From the NCBI RefSeq assembly GCF_008868125.1, contig NZ_WAAQ01000001.1, positions 62,001-126,000 on the forward strand: 64,000 bases of DNA, given 5' to 3'. Shown piece by piece: positions 44,147 through 51,424 of this stretch. This DNA comes from Microbacterium maritypicum (GTDB lineage Bacteria; Actinomycetota; Actinomycetes; Actinomycetales; Microbacteriaceae). The first letter of the stretch is position 1; every line of letters begins with the position of its first letter. The notes under the pieces are model-generated. The model was not told where the DNA came from, ran no database searches, and saw only the letters and a list, made by a program, of their open reading frames with translations. The position numbers and the translations under genes were made by a program.

Positions 44147-44152
44147 AGTCTA
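44147..44152 (-). promoter_or_regulatory. -10 hexamer TAGACT, leaderless start of 44140 gene
   Basis: TAGACT, GACGCC, ATG on the minus strand. It diverges from TAGCAT (44209-44214), which serves the helicase gene. Confidence 0.55.
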
Positions 44153-44244
44153 GGAGGGCGTCCTGGGGGGACGCCGAGCGTCGGCGGCCGTGTGCGGATG
44201 CCGGGACGTAGCATGGACGAGCGCCCTGTCCGTCCGCTGCCCCT

Positions 44245-45648
44245 GTGAGAACCGTGTCCCTTCCCGCCCTGTCCGAGGAGCAGCAAGAGCTGTTCCGACT
44301 CATCGAGGACACGGGCGAGCACGTCTTCATCACCGGGCGAGCCGGGACCGGGAAGTCGACGCTCCTGCAGCACTTCGCATGGAATACGAAGAAGCAGATC
44401 GCGATCTGCGCGCCCACGGGCGTCGCGGCGCTCAACGTCGAGGGGCAGACGATCCACTCGCTGTTCCGCCTGCCGATCGGTCTGATCGGGGATGCCGACA
44501 TCGATCAGAACGACGCGACCCGTCGCATCCTGAACGCCATCGAGACGCTCGTGATCGATGAGATCTCGATGGTCAACGCGGATCTGATGGATGCGATCGA
44601 TCGTTCTCTCCGCCAGGCGCGGGGGCGCAGGGGCGAGCCGTTCGGCGGGGTGCAGGTCGTCATGTTCGGAGACCCGTACCAGCTGGCGCCCGTGCCGCCC
44701 CGCGGCGACGAGGCCCGATACGTGCAGGACCACTACCGCTCGTTCTGGTTCTTCGACGCGAAGGTGTGGGCAGGGACCGGCGGCGGCACCGGCGAGTCGG
44801 ACCAGGAGGGGTTGTTCGCCGTCGACACGCGCGCCGAGCTGCACGTGCGCGAGCTCGTGCAGATCCACCGGCAGTCCGACGACGGGTTCAAGGCCATGCT
44901 GAACGCCGTGCGCTACGGGCGGGTGACCGCCGAGATCGCGGGCGTGCTGAACACCCAGGGGGCGCGGACGCCACCGGATCCGGAGCCCGGCGAGGTCCCG
45001 ATGATCACGCTCGCGACCCGCAACGACATCGTGAACAGCATCAACAGCCGACACCTGGCCGCGCTGCCGGGCAAGGAGCAGACCGCGCGCGCCGAGGTGA
45101 GCGGAGATTTCGGCAGGGGCGAGGCCGCGCTCCCGGCCGAGTCGGAGCTGAAGCTCAAGGTGGGGGCGCAGGTCATGTTCCTGCGCAACGACACCGCGAT
45201 GTCCGGCGAGCCGCCGCGCTGGGTCAACGGCACGATCGGAACGGTGGTGCGCATCCTCGGCAGTGCCGTGCGCGTCGACATCGACGGTGAAGAGGTCGAT
45301 GTCGAGCCCGCCGTGTGGGAACGGTTCCGCTACGCGTACGATCAGAACACGAAGAAGCTCTCCCGTGACGTCGTCGCCGAGTTCACGCAGTTCCCGCTGC
45401 GTCTGGCCTGGGCTGTCACGATCCACAAGTCGCAGGGCAAGACCTACGAGCGGGCCATCATCGACCTCGGCTCCGGGGCGTTCGCGCCGGGGCAGACCTA
45501 TGTCGCCCTCAGCCGGCTGACCTCGCTCGAGGGTCTCTATCTGTCGCGTGCGCTGCGACCCCGCGACATCCGGGTGGACGAAGACGTGCGTCGGTTCATG
45601 CGCGATGCCTGGCTCGCGGCATCCGCCCCCGAGCTGCCGAAGAGCTGA
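44245..45648 (+). CDS. Pif1/RecD-like superfamily 1B helicase
   Basis: 467 residues. Walker A GRAGTGKST (near 31-39), motif Ia APTGVAALN, Walker B VIDEISMV near 96, GDPYQLAP near 137, and the C-terminal WAVTIHKSQGKTYE plus YVALSRLTSLEGLYLS, all marks of Pif1-type 5'-3' helicases. Probably unwinds forks or structured DNA. GTG 44245 is taken; a second GTG at 44254 is nearly as good, and neither has a clear ribosome site. TAGCAT at 44209-44214 is the likely -10. Confidence 0.87.
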   Translation: MRTVSLPALSEEQQELFRLIEDTGEHVFITGRAGTGKSTLLQHFAWNTKKQIAICAPTGVAALNVEGQTIHSLFRLPIGLIGDADIDQNDATRRILNAIETLVIDEISMVNADLMDAIDRSLRQARGRRGEPFGGVQVVMFGDPYQLAPVPPRGDEARYVQDHYRSFWFFDAKVWAGTGGGTGESDQEGLFAVDTRAELHVRELVQIHRQSDDGFKAMLNAVRYGRVTAEIAGVLNTQGARTPPDPEPGEVPMITLATRNDIVNSINSRHLAALPGKEQTARAEVSGDFGRGEAALPAESELKLKVGAQVMFLRNDTAMSGEPPRWVNGTIGTVVRILGSAVRVDIDGEEVDVEPAVWERFRYAYDQNTKKLSRDVVAEFTQFPLRLAWAVTIHKSQGKTYERAIIDLGSGAFAPGQTYVALSRLTSLEGLYLSRALRPRDIRVDEDVRRFMRDAWLAASAPELPKS

Positions 45649-45669
45649 GCTCCCGGGCGCGGGATCCGC

Positions 45670-46317
45670 TCAGGCGGCGGCGCGAGCGCGGTCGAGGTCT
45701 TCGAACAGCTCGGTGTTGAAGCGGTAGGCGAGGAGCACCTCGTCGATCACGCGCTCGCGCTCGGCCTCATCCCACGGGGCGGCATCGAGCTGCTCGCGGT
45801 ACACGTCCTTGAAAGCGGACGGGTCGGCGATGTCGTCGAACAGGTAGAAGCCGATGCCGTTGGTCTCGAAGCCGAAGCGACGGGCCATCACACGACCGAT
45901 GAAGATGCCGCCGGACAGATCGCCGAGGTAGCGGGTGTAGTGGTGCGCGACGAAGCCGCCGGCCCAGGTGGCGCCCACCTGGCGGATGCGGTCGACGTAG
46001 CGCTGAGTGGTGGGCAGGGCGACGATCTGCTCGCGCCAGTCGGCCCCGAGCAGGAACTCGAGGTCGGCCTCCAGCGCGGGGAGTCGGGTGAGCTTGTCGG
46101 TGATGAAGACCGAGGCCACCGGATCCTGACGCATGCGCTCGCCCGCGCCCTCGAGCGCCTCATAGATGAAGTAGTGCTGCGCGACGAGGGAGATGTAGTC
46201 CTCGCGCGACCCCTCGCCCTTCAGGAGGTCGGACATGAAGCCGGCGGTCTCGCTGCGGGAGTGCGATCCGGACGAACGCTCGCGCAGGGCGGCGGAGAAG
46301 GAGAGGATCTCGGGCAT
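45670..46317 (-). CDS. hmuO: Heme oxygenase
   Basis: 215 residues; opens heme to biliverdin, CO and iron. The proximal-heme ligand is His 19 in SHSRSE, followed by TAGFMSDLLKG as in corynebacterial HmuO. The distal helix is YLGDLSGG near 128. ATG 46317 lies six bases after TACACT, with an iron-box-like palindrome upstream, so iron probably represses it. The DUF2470 gene just upstream on the same strand fits a heme-handling pair. Confidence 0.92.
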   Translation of the reverse strand: MPEILSFSAALRERSSGSHSRSETAGFMSDLLKGEGSREDYISLVAQHYFIYEALEGAGERMRQDPVASVFITDKLTRLPALEADLEFLLGADWREQIVALPTTQRYVDRIRQVGATWAGGFVAHHYTRYLGDLSGGIFIGRVMARRFGFETNGIGFYLFDDIADPSAFKDVYREQLDAAPWDEAERERVIDEVLLAYRFNTELFEDLDRARAAA

Positions 46318-46323
46318 GAGGCC

Positions 46324-46344
46324 AGTGTAAGGGTTACCTAACCC
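46324..46344 (-). promoter_or_regulatory. Leaderless hmuO promoter with DtxR-like iron box
   Basis: TACACT (46329-46324, minus) lies six bases from the ATG. Next to it GGGTTA-CC-TAACCC (46331-46344) is a perfect palindrome whose arms match the DtxR/IdeR half-site GGTTA/TAACC, with a two- rather than three-base centre. Confidence 0.55.
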
Positions 46345-46363
46345 CGGAGGGAAGTCGCAGTGT

Positions 46364-46678
46364 TCAGGCGTGCGGCCGCGGCTCGACGCCGAGGCGGGCG
46401 CAGGCGGCGTCGTAGAGAGCCACGACCTCGCGGCGCACGGCGGGGCGGTCGGCGATCGGGCCGCCGGGCCAGGGCACGCGCAGCTCGGCGACCTCACCGT
46501 CGCGGGTGATCTCCCACACGCCGGCGTCTCCGTCGAACCCGGTCATCACCGAACCGGTCACCTCGACATCCGACGGCTCCGCGAAGGCGCGGGCGATGAG
46601 GATGTTGTCATCGGTGTGGTCGCCGTTCATGTGGCGGAGAACGGCGGTGATCACGTCGGCGTCGAAGATATGGGGCAC
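46364..46678 (-). CDS. DUF2470 heme-linked small protein
   Basis: 104 residues (or 107 from GTG 46687). VLRHMNGDHTDDNILIARAF near the start is the DUF2470 motif, the same fold as the C-terminal part of HugZ-type heme-degrading enzymes. Beside heme oxygenase it probably helps bind or hand over heme; this is inference. Of two GTG starts, 46678 lies seven bases after TAAGGT (46691-46686) and suits the leaderless pattern, whereas 46687 lies inside that hexamer. Confidence 0.75.
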   Translation of the reverse strand: MPHIFDADVITAVLRHMNGDHTDDNILIARAFAEPSDVEVTGSVMTGFDGDAGVWEITRDGEVAELRVPWPGGPIADRPAVRREVVALYDAACARLGVEPRPHA

Positions 46679-46738
46679 GGTGACCACCTTACGGCGGCTC
46701 CGAGATCGCTCCGGGGCCGACTTTCAGCCTCGGCGCTC

Positions 46739-46744
46739 TAGACT
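46739..46744 (+). promoter_or_regulatory. -10 hexamer TAGACT for 46774 gene
   Basis: TAGACT lies 29 bases ahead of ATG 46774; GGGGG in the short leader may act as a ribosome site. Confidence 0.45.
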
Positions 46745-46773
46745 CGGGAGACACGTCCTCGGGGGTCCCTTTC

Positions 46774-48066
46774 ATGCAGCTTCTCTCGTCGCGCCGGTGG
46801 CGCGCCGCAACGGCGACGGCAGCCGTGCTCGCTCTCGCTCTCACCGGATGCTCGTCCGAGGAGTCCTTCTCCTACACGCCGCCCGCGCAGGTCGACGGTC
46901 CGCTCCCGGACGACACGGTCGCCGCGATGCAGGCCGCGGTCGACAACGCGCTCGTCTCCTCCGGTGCGACCGGTGCGATCGTCGGTGTGTGGGCGCCCTG
47001 GAGCGGGAGCTGGGTGGCGGGCATCGGCACGCAGGATCGCGAAGGCGGTGCGGAGCTGTCGACCGACATGTCCTTCCGCATCGCGGACGTCACCCGTCTG
47101 ATGACCTGCGACGTGCTCTATGCCCTCGCCGACCGGGACGTGGTGGAGCTCGACGCCAACGTCGCCGACTACGTCTCGGGCGTCGCCGACATGCGCGACG
47201 ACGGCATCACCCTCCTCGATCTGTGCAACGGCACCAGTGGCGCGGGATCCTCCGAGGGAACCGTGAAGTCGGCCTGGCTGAACACCCCTGAGCGGGTGTG
47301 GTCGCCGCTGGAGCTCGCGGGCTTCGGGCTGGCGCGCGAGCGCGTCGCGCCCCACACGACCTTCCGCGACTCGGACGCCGGCTACCTGTTGCTCGGCCTC
47401 GCCCTCGAGCGCGCGTCGGGCATGACGGCCTCCGAGCTGATCGCCGAGTACGTCACCGAACCTCTCGCGCTGCCCGACACCTCGCTTCCCGGGCCGACCC
47501 CGGCAGTGCCGGGAACCGGCGCGGTGCTCGACGGTCACTACCTCAATGCCGTCGAGGGCGGATACGACTGCGCGGCCCCCGTCGACATCACGAAGCTGTC
47601 GTCCAGCTCGGGGTTCACCGACTCCGGTGTCGTCTCCACCATCACCGACCTCGGTCGCTACGCCCAGGCGGAGGCGAAGCAGGTCCTGCGCACGAAGGAG
47701 AAGCCGGAGCGCTTCGCCGATCCGCTCTCGGCGGCAGACGGCGCCGCATCCTGGTTCCAGGCCGCCGGCGGTGGCTACCTGGTGGGATCGATGATCGGCC
47801 AGCACGGCTGGACTCCGGGATACGCCACCGCGGCGTACTCCGACCCGGCGACCGGATTCACGGTGGCGGTCGTGCTCAACGACTCCACGGCCGGCGCCCA
47901 GTTCGCCCAGCACCTCTCGTGGGAGCTCGCAGCCATCGCCTCGAAGGCGCCGGCCGCCGACGGCCAGACGGCTCCCGAGTTCGGTCTTCCGTTCACCGCC
48001 GAGCAGTACCACCAGACGATCACCGACGCGGCGATCGCCTGCGTCGCTCCTCCCGCCGCGGAGTGA
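46774..48066 (+). CDS. Serine-hydrolase-like lipoprotein with lost catalytic residues
   Basis: 430 residues; signal peptide with lipobox LTGC near residue 27. Fold and order of motifs match class C beta-lactamase/esterase proteins, but the SxxK site is replaced (FRIADVTRLM where FRIxSxTK is expected), and YxN by SDA in FRDSDAGYLLLG. The third motif region, GQHGWTPGY, is kept. It is therefore probably not a hydrolase and may bind cell-wall peptides. Five Cys may form disulphides. The intact relative at 60380 shows what is missing. Confidence 0.8.
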   Translation: MQLLSSRRWRAATATAAVLALALTGCSSEESFSYTPPAQVDGPLPDDTVAAMQAAVDNALVSSGATGAIVGVWAPWSGSWVAGIGTQDREGGAELSTDMSFRIADVTRLMTCDVLYALADRDVVELDANVADYVSGVADMRDDGITLLDLCNGTSGAGSSEGTVKSAWLNTPERVWSPLELAGFGLARERVAPHTTFRDSDAGYLLLGLALERASGMTASELIAEYVTEPLALPDTSLPGPTPAVPGTGAVLDGHYLNAVEGGYDCAAPVDITKLSSSSGFTDSGVVSTITDLGRYAQAEAKQVLRTKEKPERFADPLSAADGAASWFQAAGGGYLVGSMIGQHGWTPGYATAAYSDPATGFTVAVVLNDSTAGAQFAQHLSWELAAIASKAPAADGQTAPEFGLPFTAEQYHQTITDAAIACVAPPAAE

Positions 48067-48102
48067 ACCCGGGCTGACCCACAGGTACTCGAAGGGGCGA
48101 CG

Positions 48103-49119
48103 ATGGCGATCATCGACAATGCGATCTACGTGGATGGCGTCCGCACCGAGAACCCGGTGACCCTGAGCGAGACGTTCGAGCGCATGCGCGAGCGCGACGG
48201 CATGGGGTGGATAGGCCTCTATCGACCGAGCGAGGACGAGATCCGCGAGGTCGCCGAGGAGTTCGGGATCCACGCGCTCGTCGTGGAGGACGCCCTCTCC
48301 GGGCACCAGCGCGCGAAGCTCGAGCGCTACGGAGACGTGCTGTTCATGGTGCTGCGGCCGGCCCGCTATCTCGACGACCTCGAAGAGGTCGAGTTCGGGG
48401 AGGTGCATGTGCTGGTCGGTCCCGACTTCGTGGTGACGATCCGGCACGCGGAGTCCCCCGACCTCGGCCGCGTCCGGCGTCGCCTCGAAGCCGACCCCGC
48501 GCTCCTCGCCCACGGCCCCGAAGCCGTGCTGTACGCCATCCTCGACGAGGTCGTCGACGAGTACACGCCCGTCCTCGCGGGGCTCGAGAACGACATCGAC
48601 GAGATCGAGAGCCAGCTGTTCGAGGAGAACACCGACGCCACGCAGCGCATCTACGATCTGGGTCGGGAGGTCATCGACTTCCAGCGGGCCACACAGCCGC
48701 TGTCCGGGATGCTGGAGGCACTGCTTCGAGGGTCGGACAAGTACCAGGTGACCGAAGAGCTGCAGCGGTATCTGCGCGACGTGCTGGATCACACCCTGCG
48801 CGTGAGCGACCGCGCGACGACGTTCCGCACCGTGCTCGACAACGCGCTCACCGTCGAATCGACCATCGTCGCACGCCGCCAGAACGAGGAGATGCGGCGG
48901 ATGACGGAGCTCAGCATCCGTCAGAACGACGAGGTCAAGAAGATCTCGGGATGGGCGGCGATCCTGTTCGCGCCGACGCTGGTCGGCACCATCTACGGCA
49001 TGAACTTCGACCACATGCCGGAGCTGCACTGGCTGCTCGGCTACCCCATGGCGGTCGGCATGATGATCGCGCTGGGCTTCGGCCTGTACGCCGCGTTCAA
49101 ACGCAAGGGCTGGCTCTAG
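48103..49119 (+). CDS. corA: CorA-type magnesium/cobalt transporter
   Basis: 338 residues: a large acidic cytoplasmic domain (1-270), long helix, and two C-terminal membrane helices. The signature YGMNF sits at the end of the first helix near residue 301, with the following loop FDHMPE acidic. Forms a pentameric channel for Mg2+ or Co2+. GAAGGGGCGACG precedes the ATG. The end KRKG is cytoplasmic. Confidence 0.92.
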   Translation: MAIIDNAIYVDGVRTENPVTLSETFERMRERDGMGWIGLYRPSEDEIREVAEEFGIHALVVEDALSGHQRAKLERYGDVLFMVLRPARYLDDLEEVEFGEVHVLVGPDFVVTIRHAESPDLGRVRRRLEADPALLAHGPEAVLYAILDEVVDEYTPVLAGLENDIDEIESQLFEENTDATQRIYDLGREVIDFQRATQPLSGMLEALLRGSDKYQVTEELQRYLRDVLDHTLRVSDRATTFRTVLDNALTVESTIVARRQNEEMRRMTELSIRQNDEVKKISGWAAILFAPTLVGTIYGMNFDHMPELHWLLGYPMAVGMMIALGFGLYAAFKRKGWL

Positions 49120-49193
49120 GTCTGTCCGGATCCCTGCGGTCGTCGGCAGTGTGCGGTCTTGTCCGCGTCCGCGAGGGCGGGCACGATGAGCGC

Positions 49194-49781
49194 ATGACCT
49201 CTTCTTCCGACACCGCCCTGCTCGTCATCGATGCGCAGGAGTCCTTCCGCCGGCGTGTCGACGACTGGGCGGCCACGGCGAATCCTGCCGTGATCGACAA
49301 CATCGCGCTCCTCGTCGCCCACGCGCGAGAGGTCGGCGACCCGGTCGTGTGGATCACGCACTCCGAGCCGGGGAGCGGAGGTGTGTTCGACCCCGCATCG
49401 GGCTTCGTGCGTGTGATCGAGGACCTCGATCCGCGCGAATCCGAAGCAGCCCTCACCAAGACGACGGTCAACTCGTTCGGCTCGACGGACCTCCATGACA
49501 GGTTGCAGGGGGCGGGGGTGCGTCGCGTCGTGATCTGCGGCATCCGCACCGAGCAGTGCTGCGAGACGACGGCCCGCGTCGCCGCCGACCTCGGCTACGA
49601 GGTGGAGTTCGTCACCGATGCGACCACGACCTCGGCGATTCCGGCGCACGGCGGGCTGGCCGCCGTGTCGGGGGAGGACATCATGCGCCGTACGGAGAGC
49701 ATCCTGGCGGCCCGCGGATTCGCGACCATCGCGAGCACGAGCGAACGGATCGGAGCGGTCCGGGCGCCCGGTCTCCCCTAG
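49194..49781 (+). CDS. Isochorismatase-like cysteine hydrolase
   Basis: 195 residues. The Asp-Lys-Cys triad of the family is visible: VIDAQESF (Asp 13), ALTKTTVNSF (Lys near 85) and GIRTEQCCETTA (nucleophile Cys near 122). Substrate unknown; relatives act on isochorismate, nicotinamide or ureidoacrylate. No linked pathway gene helps. Confidence 0.87.
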   Translation: MTSSSDTALLVIDAQESFRRRVDDWAATANPAVIDNIALLVAHAREVGDPVVWITHSEPGSGGVFDPASGFVRVIEDLDPRESEAALTKTTVNSFGSTDLHDRLQGAGVRRVVICGIRTEQCCETTARVAADLGYEVEFVTDATTTSAIPAHGGLAAVSGEDIMRRTESILAARGFATIASTSERIGAVRAPGLP

Positions 49782-49817
49782 AAGCGCCGCCCGGATTCCC
49801 CACGACGTCGGCGCCCA

Positions 49818-49846
49818 CCGACAGATTCCGTCGCGATGCTCGTTGT
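49818..49846 (+). promoter_or_regulatory. Shared ECF-type promoter element, copy A
   Basis: CCGACAGATTCC (49818-49829), 11 bases, CGTTGT (49841-49846). Read as -35 CCGACA and -10 CGTTGT, the spacer is 17 bases. It drives the membrane sigma-factor gene 90 bases on, implying autoregulation. Confidence 0.65.
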
Positions 49847-49936
49847 CCGGAAGGGGCGTTCCCGCGGGGAGATGCGCGGCGTGCCATCGCGTAATCTCAT
49901 CAGTAGCGGAGGGGGGCGCACTCAGGGGAGTGGGCA

Positions 49937-51262
49937 ATGGGCGAAGCAACGGACCAGGTCGATCGGCGTGTCGTCGATGATCGACGGGCCCGAGAGGCGA
50001 ACGCGGGGGACCGTGGTGCGGCCGGGGAGTACCTCGCCGAGAATCTCCCGTACCTGTTGTCGATAGCGCGACGGATCTCCAATGGCGTGCTCGATCCCGA
50101 CGACCTCGCCGCGGACGCCATCGCCGCCCTCCTCGCGCTGTGGGCCGAGGGTAGGGGACCGACCTCGAACCCCAACGCCTATCTCTCGCGAGCGATGAGG
50201 AACCGTCTGATCGACGAGTACCGTTCACCGCGCTCCCGCGTCGGCGGCATCCTCGATGCCGATGAGGAGCTCCAGCCGCACTTCGACTCGACCAGGCGCA
50301 CCGATCTTCACCGCGAGTACGCGTATGTCGCCGCCGCTCTGCAGTCCCTCCCGCCGGATCAGCAGCTGGTGCTGAAAGCCGTCGTCGTCGATGGGCGCAA
50401 GCCGGGAGACCTCGAGGGAGAACTGGCGCGGCGGGCGCCGGCGATCTCGTCCCTGCTGCGGCGCGCCAAGCTCAGCCTGCGCCGGGCGACGCTGCGGGTG
50501 GTCCTCGAAGAAGACGCGCCAGCGGACTGCCGTCGCGCCGCCGGTGACCTCCCGGAGTCGGTCGCGGTGCAGATGGAGGATGTCCCTCGATCGCGCGGCA
50601 TGGCGCACATCCGCACGTGCGATCGGTGCAGGGCCGCCTGGGGCCGGTTCGGCGCCCTCACCTCCGCGCTCGGCACGGTCGCGCTCCTCGTCGCCGGAAG
50701 CGTGCTCAGCCCGTCCGGCTCTGCCGAGGCCGATGATCGTCCGCGGGGGACGCCGACCGCGCCACCGTCGGTGGCCCGACGGCTCTCCGGCGCGCGACGG
50801 ATCTCCCTGGTGCCGCAGATCATGGCGATCGCCTCGGTCGTGGTGGGGGTGCTCCTGATCGCGCTGGCTCTTCCTGCGGTGCAGAACCTCCTCTCGGGAG
50901 GGCCGGTCGGTGGGCTCCAACTCGCCGTCGCCTCACGAGCGCTTCCGGCCGAGCGTGCCGAGATCGACGTGGACCTGCGGCTGGGAGACACCGAGGACGT
51001 CGTGGTCGAGCTCCTTCTTCCGCCCGGACTGAGCGTTCTGAGCACTCCCGAGGCATGGGACTGCTCGCCCTCCTCGACGGGTGCCATCTGCCGGGGGGAT
51101 GCGACCTCCCGCGTCACCTTCGCCCTCGTCGACTCCCGCCCTGATGAGGCCGGCGGATACCGGCTCCTGCTGGCCGGGCATCGCGGGGACCGCGCGGTCA
51201 GCGGTGTCGCCGAGGGGCAGGTGCGTTCCGAGACGCAGACCGTCACGGCGACGGTCGGCTGA
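49937..51262 (+). CDS. Membrane-tethered ECF sigma factor with fused anti-sigma-like part
   Basis: 441 residues. Region 2 (about 33-95, DPDDLAADAIAALLALWAEG) and region 4 (about 128-185, LPPDQQLVLKAVVVDGRKPGDL) form an ECF sigma factor. A zinc anti-sigma motif Hx3Cx2C follows (His 224, Cys 228, Cys 231; Cys 198 may be the fourth ligand). Then come hydrophobic stretches at 238-258 and 291-319 and a beta-rich C-terminal domain with two Cys, probably outside. This plan matches ECF groups with built-in ZAS and membrane parts (ECF52-like). It would be held inactive at the membrane until a signal frees it. Copy A of the shared element lies upstream. Confidence 0.82.
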   Translation: MGEATDQVDRRVVDDRRAREANAGDRGAAGEYLAENLPYLLSIARRISNGVLDPDDLAADAIAALLALWAEGRGPTSNPNAYLSRAMRNRLIDEYRSPRSRVGGILDADEELQPHFDSTRRTDLHREYAYVAAALQSLPPDQQLVLKAVVVDGRKPGDLEGELARRAPAISSLLRRAKLSLRRATLRVVLEEDAPADCRRAAGDLPESVAVQMEDVPRSRGMAHIRTCDRCRAAWGRFGALTSALGTVALLVAGSVLSPSGSAEADDRPRGTPTAPPSVARRLSGARRISLVPQIMAIASVVVGVLLIALALPAVQNLLSGGPVGGLQLAVASRALPAERAEIDVDLRLGDTEDVVVELLLPPGLSVLSTPEAWDCSPSSTGAICRGDATSRVTFALVDSRPDEAGGYRLLLAGHRGDRAVSGVAEGQVRSETQTVTATVG

Positions 51263-51264
51263 CA

Positions 51265-51294
51265 CCGACAGATTCCTTCGGCTCGCTCGTTTGT
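51265..51294 (+). promoter_or_regulatory. Shared ECF-type promoter element, copy B
   Basis: CCGACAGATTCC (51265-51276), 11 bases, CGTTTGT (51288-51294), right after the sigma gene stop. It would start a transcript with a ~125-base leader (hairpin CACGCC-GGCT-GGCGTG at 51308-51323) for the RCC1 surface protein. Confidence 0.65.
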
Positions 51295-51424
51295 ACCTCC
51301 GAGGGGTCACGCCGGCTGGCGTGCCTGCGAATTCGCACTATCCACGTAATGGAAAGCGCCCGAACGGAGTCTCTCCTTTCGGGTGTGTCGCGGGGACAAC
51401 GCCCGAAGATGCTGGGGGTCAGCA

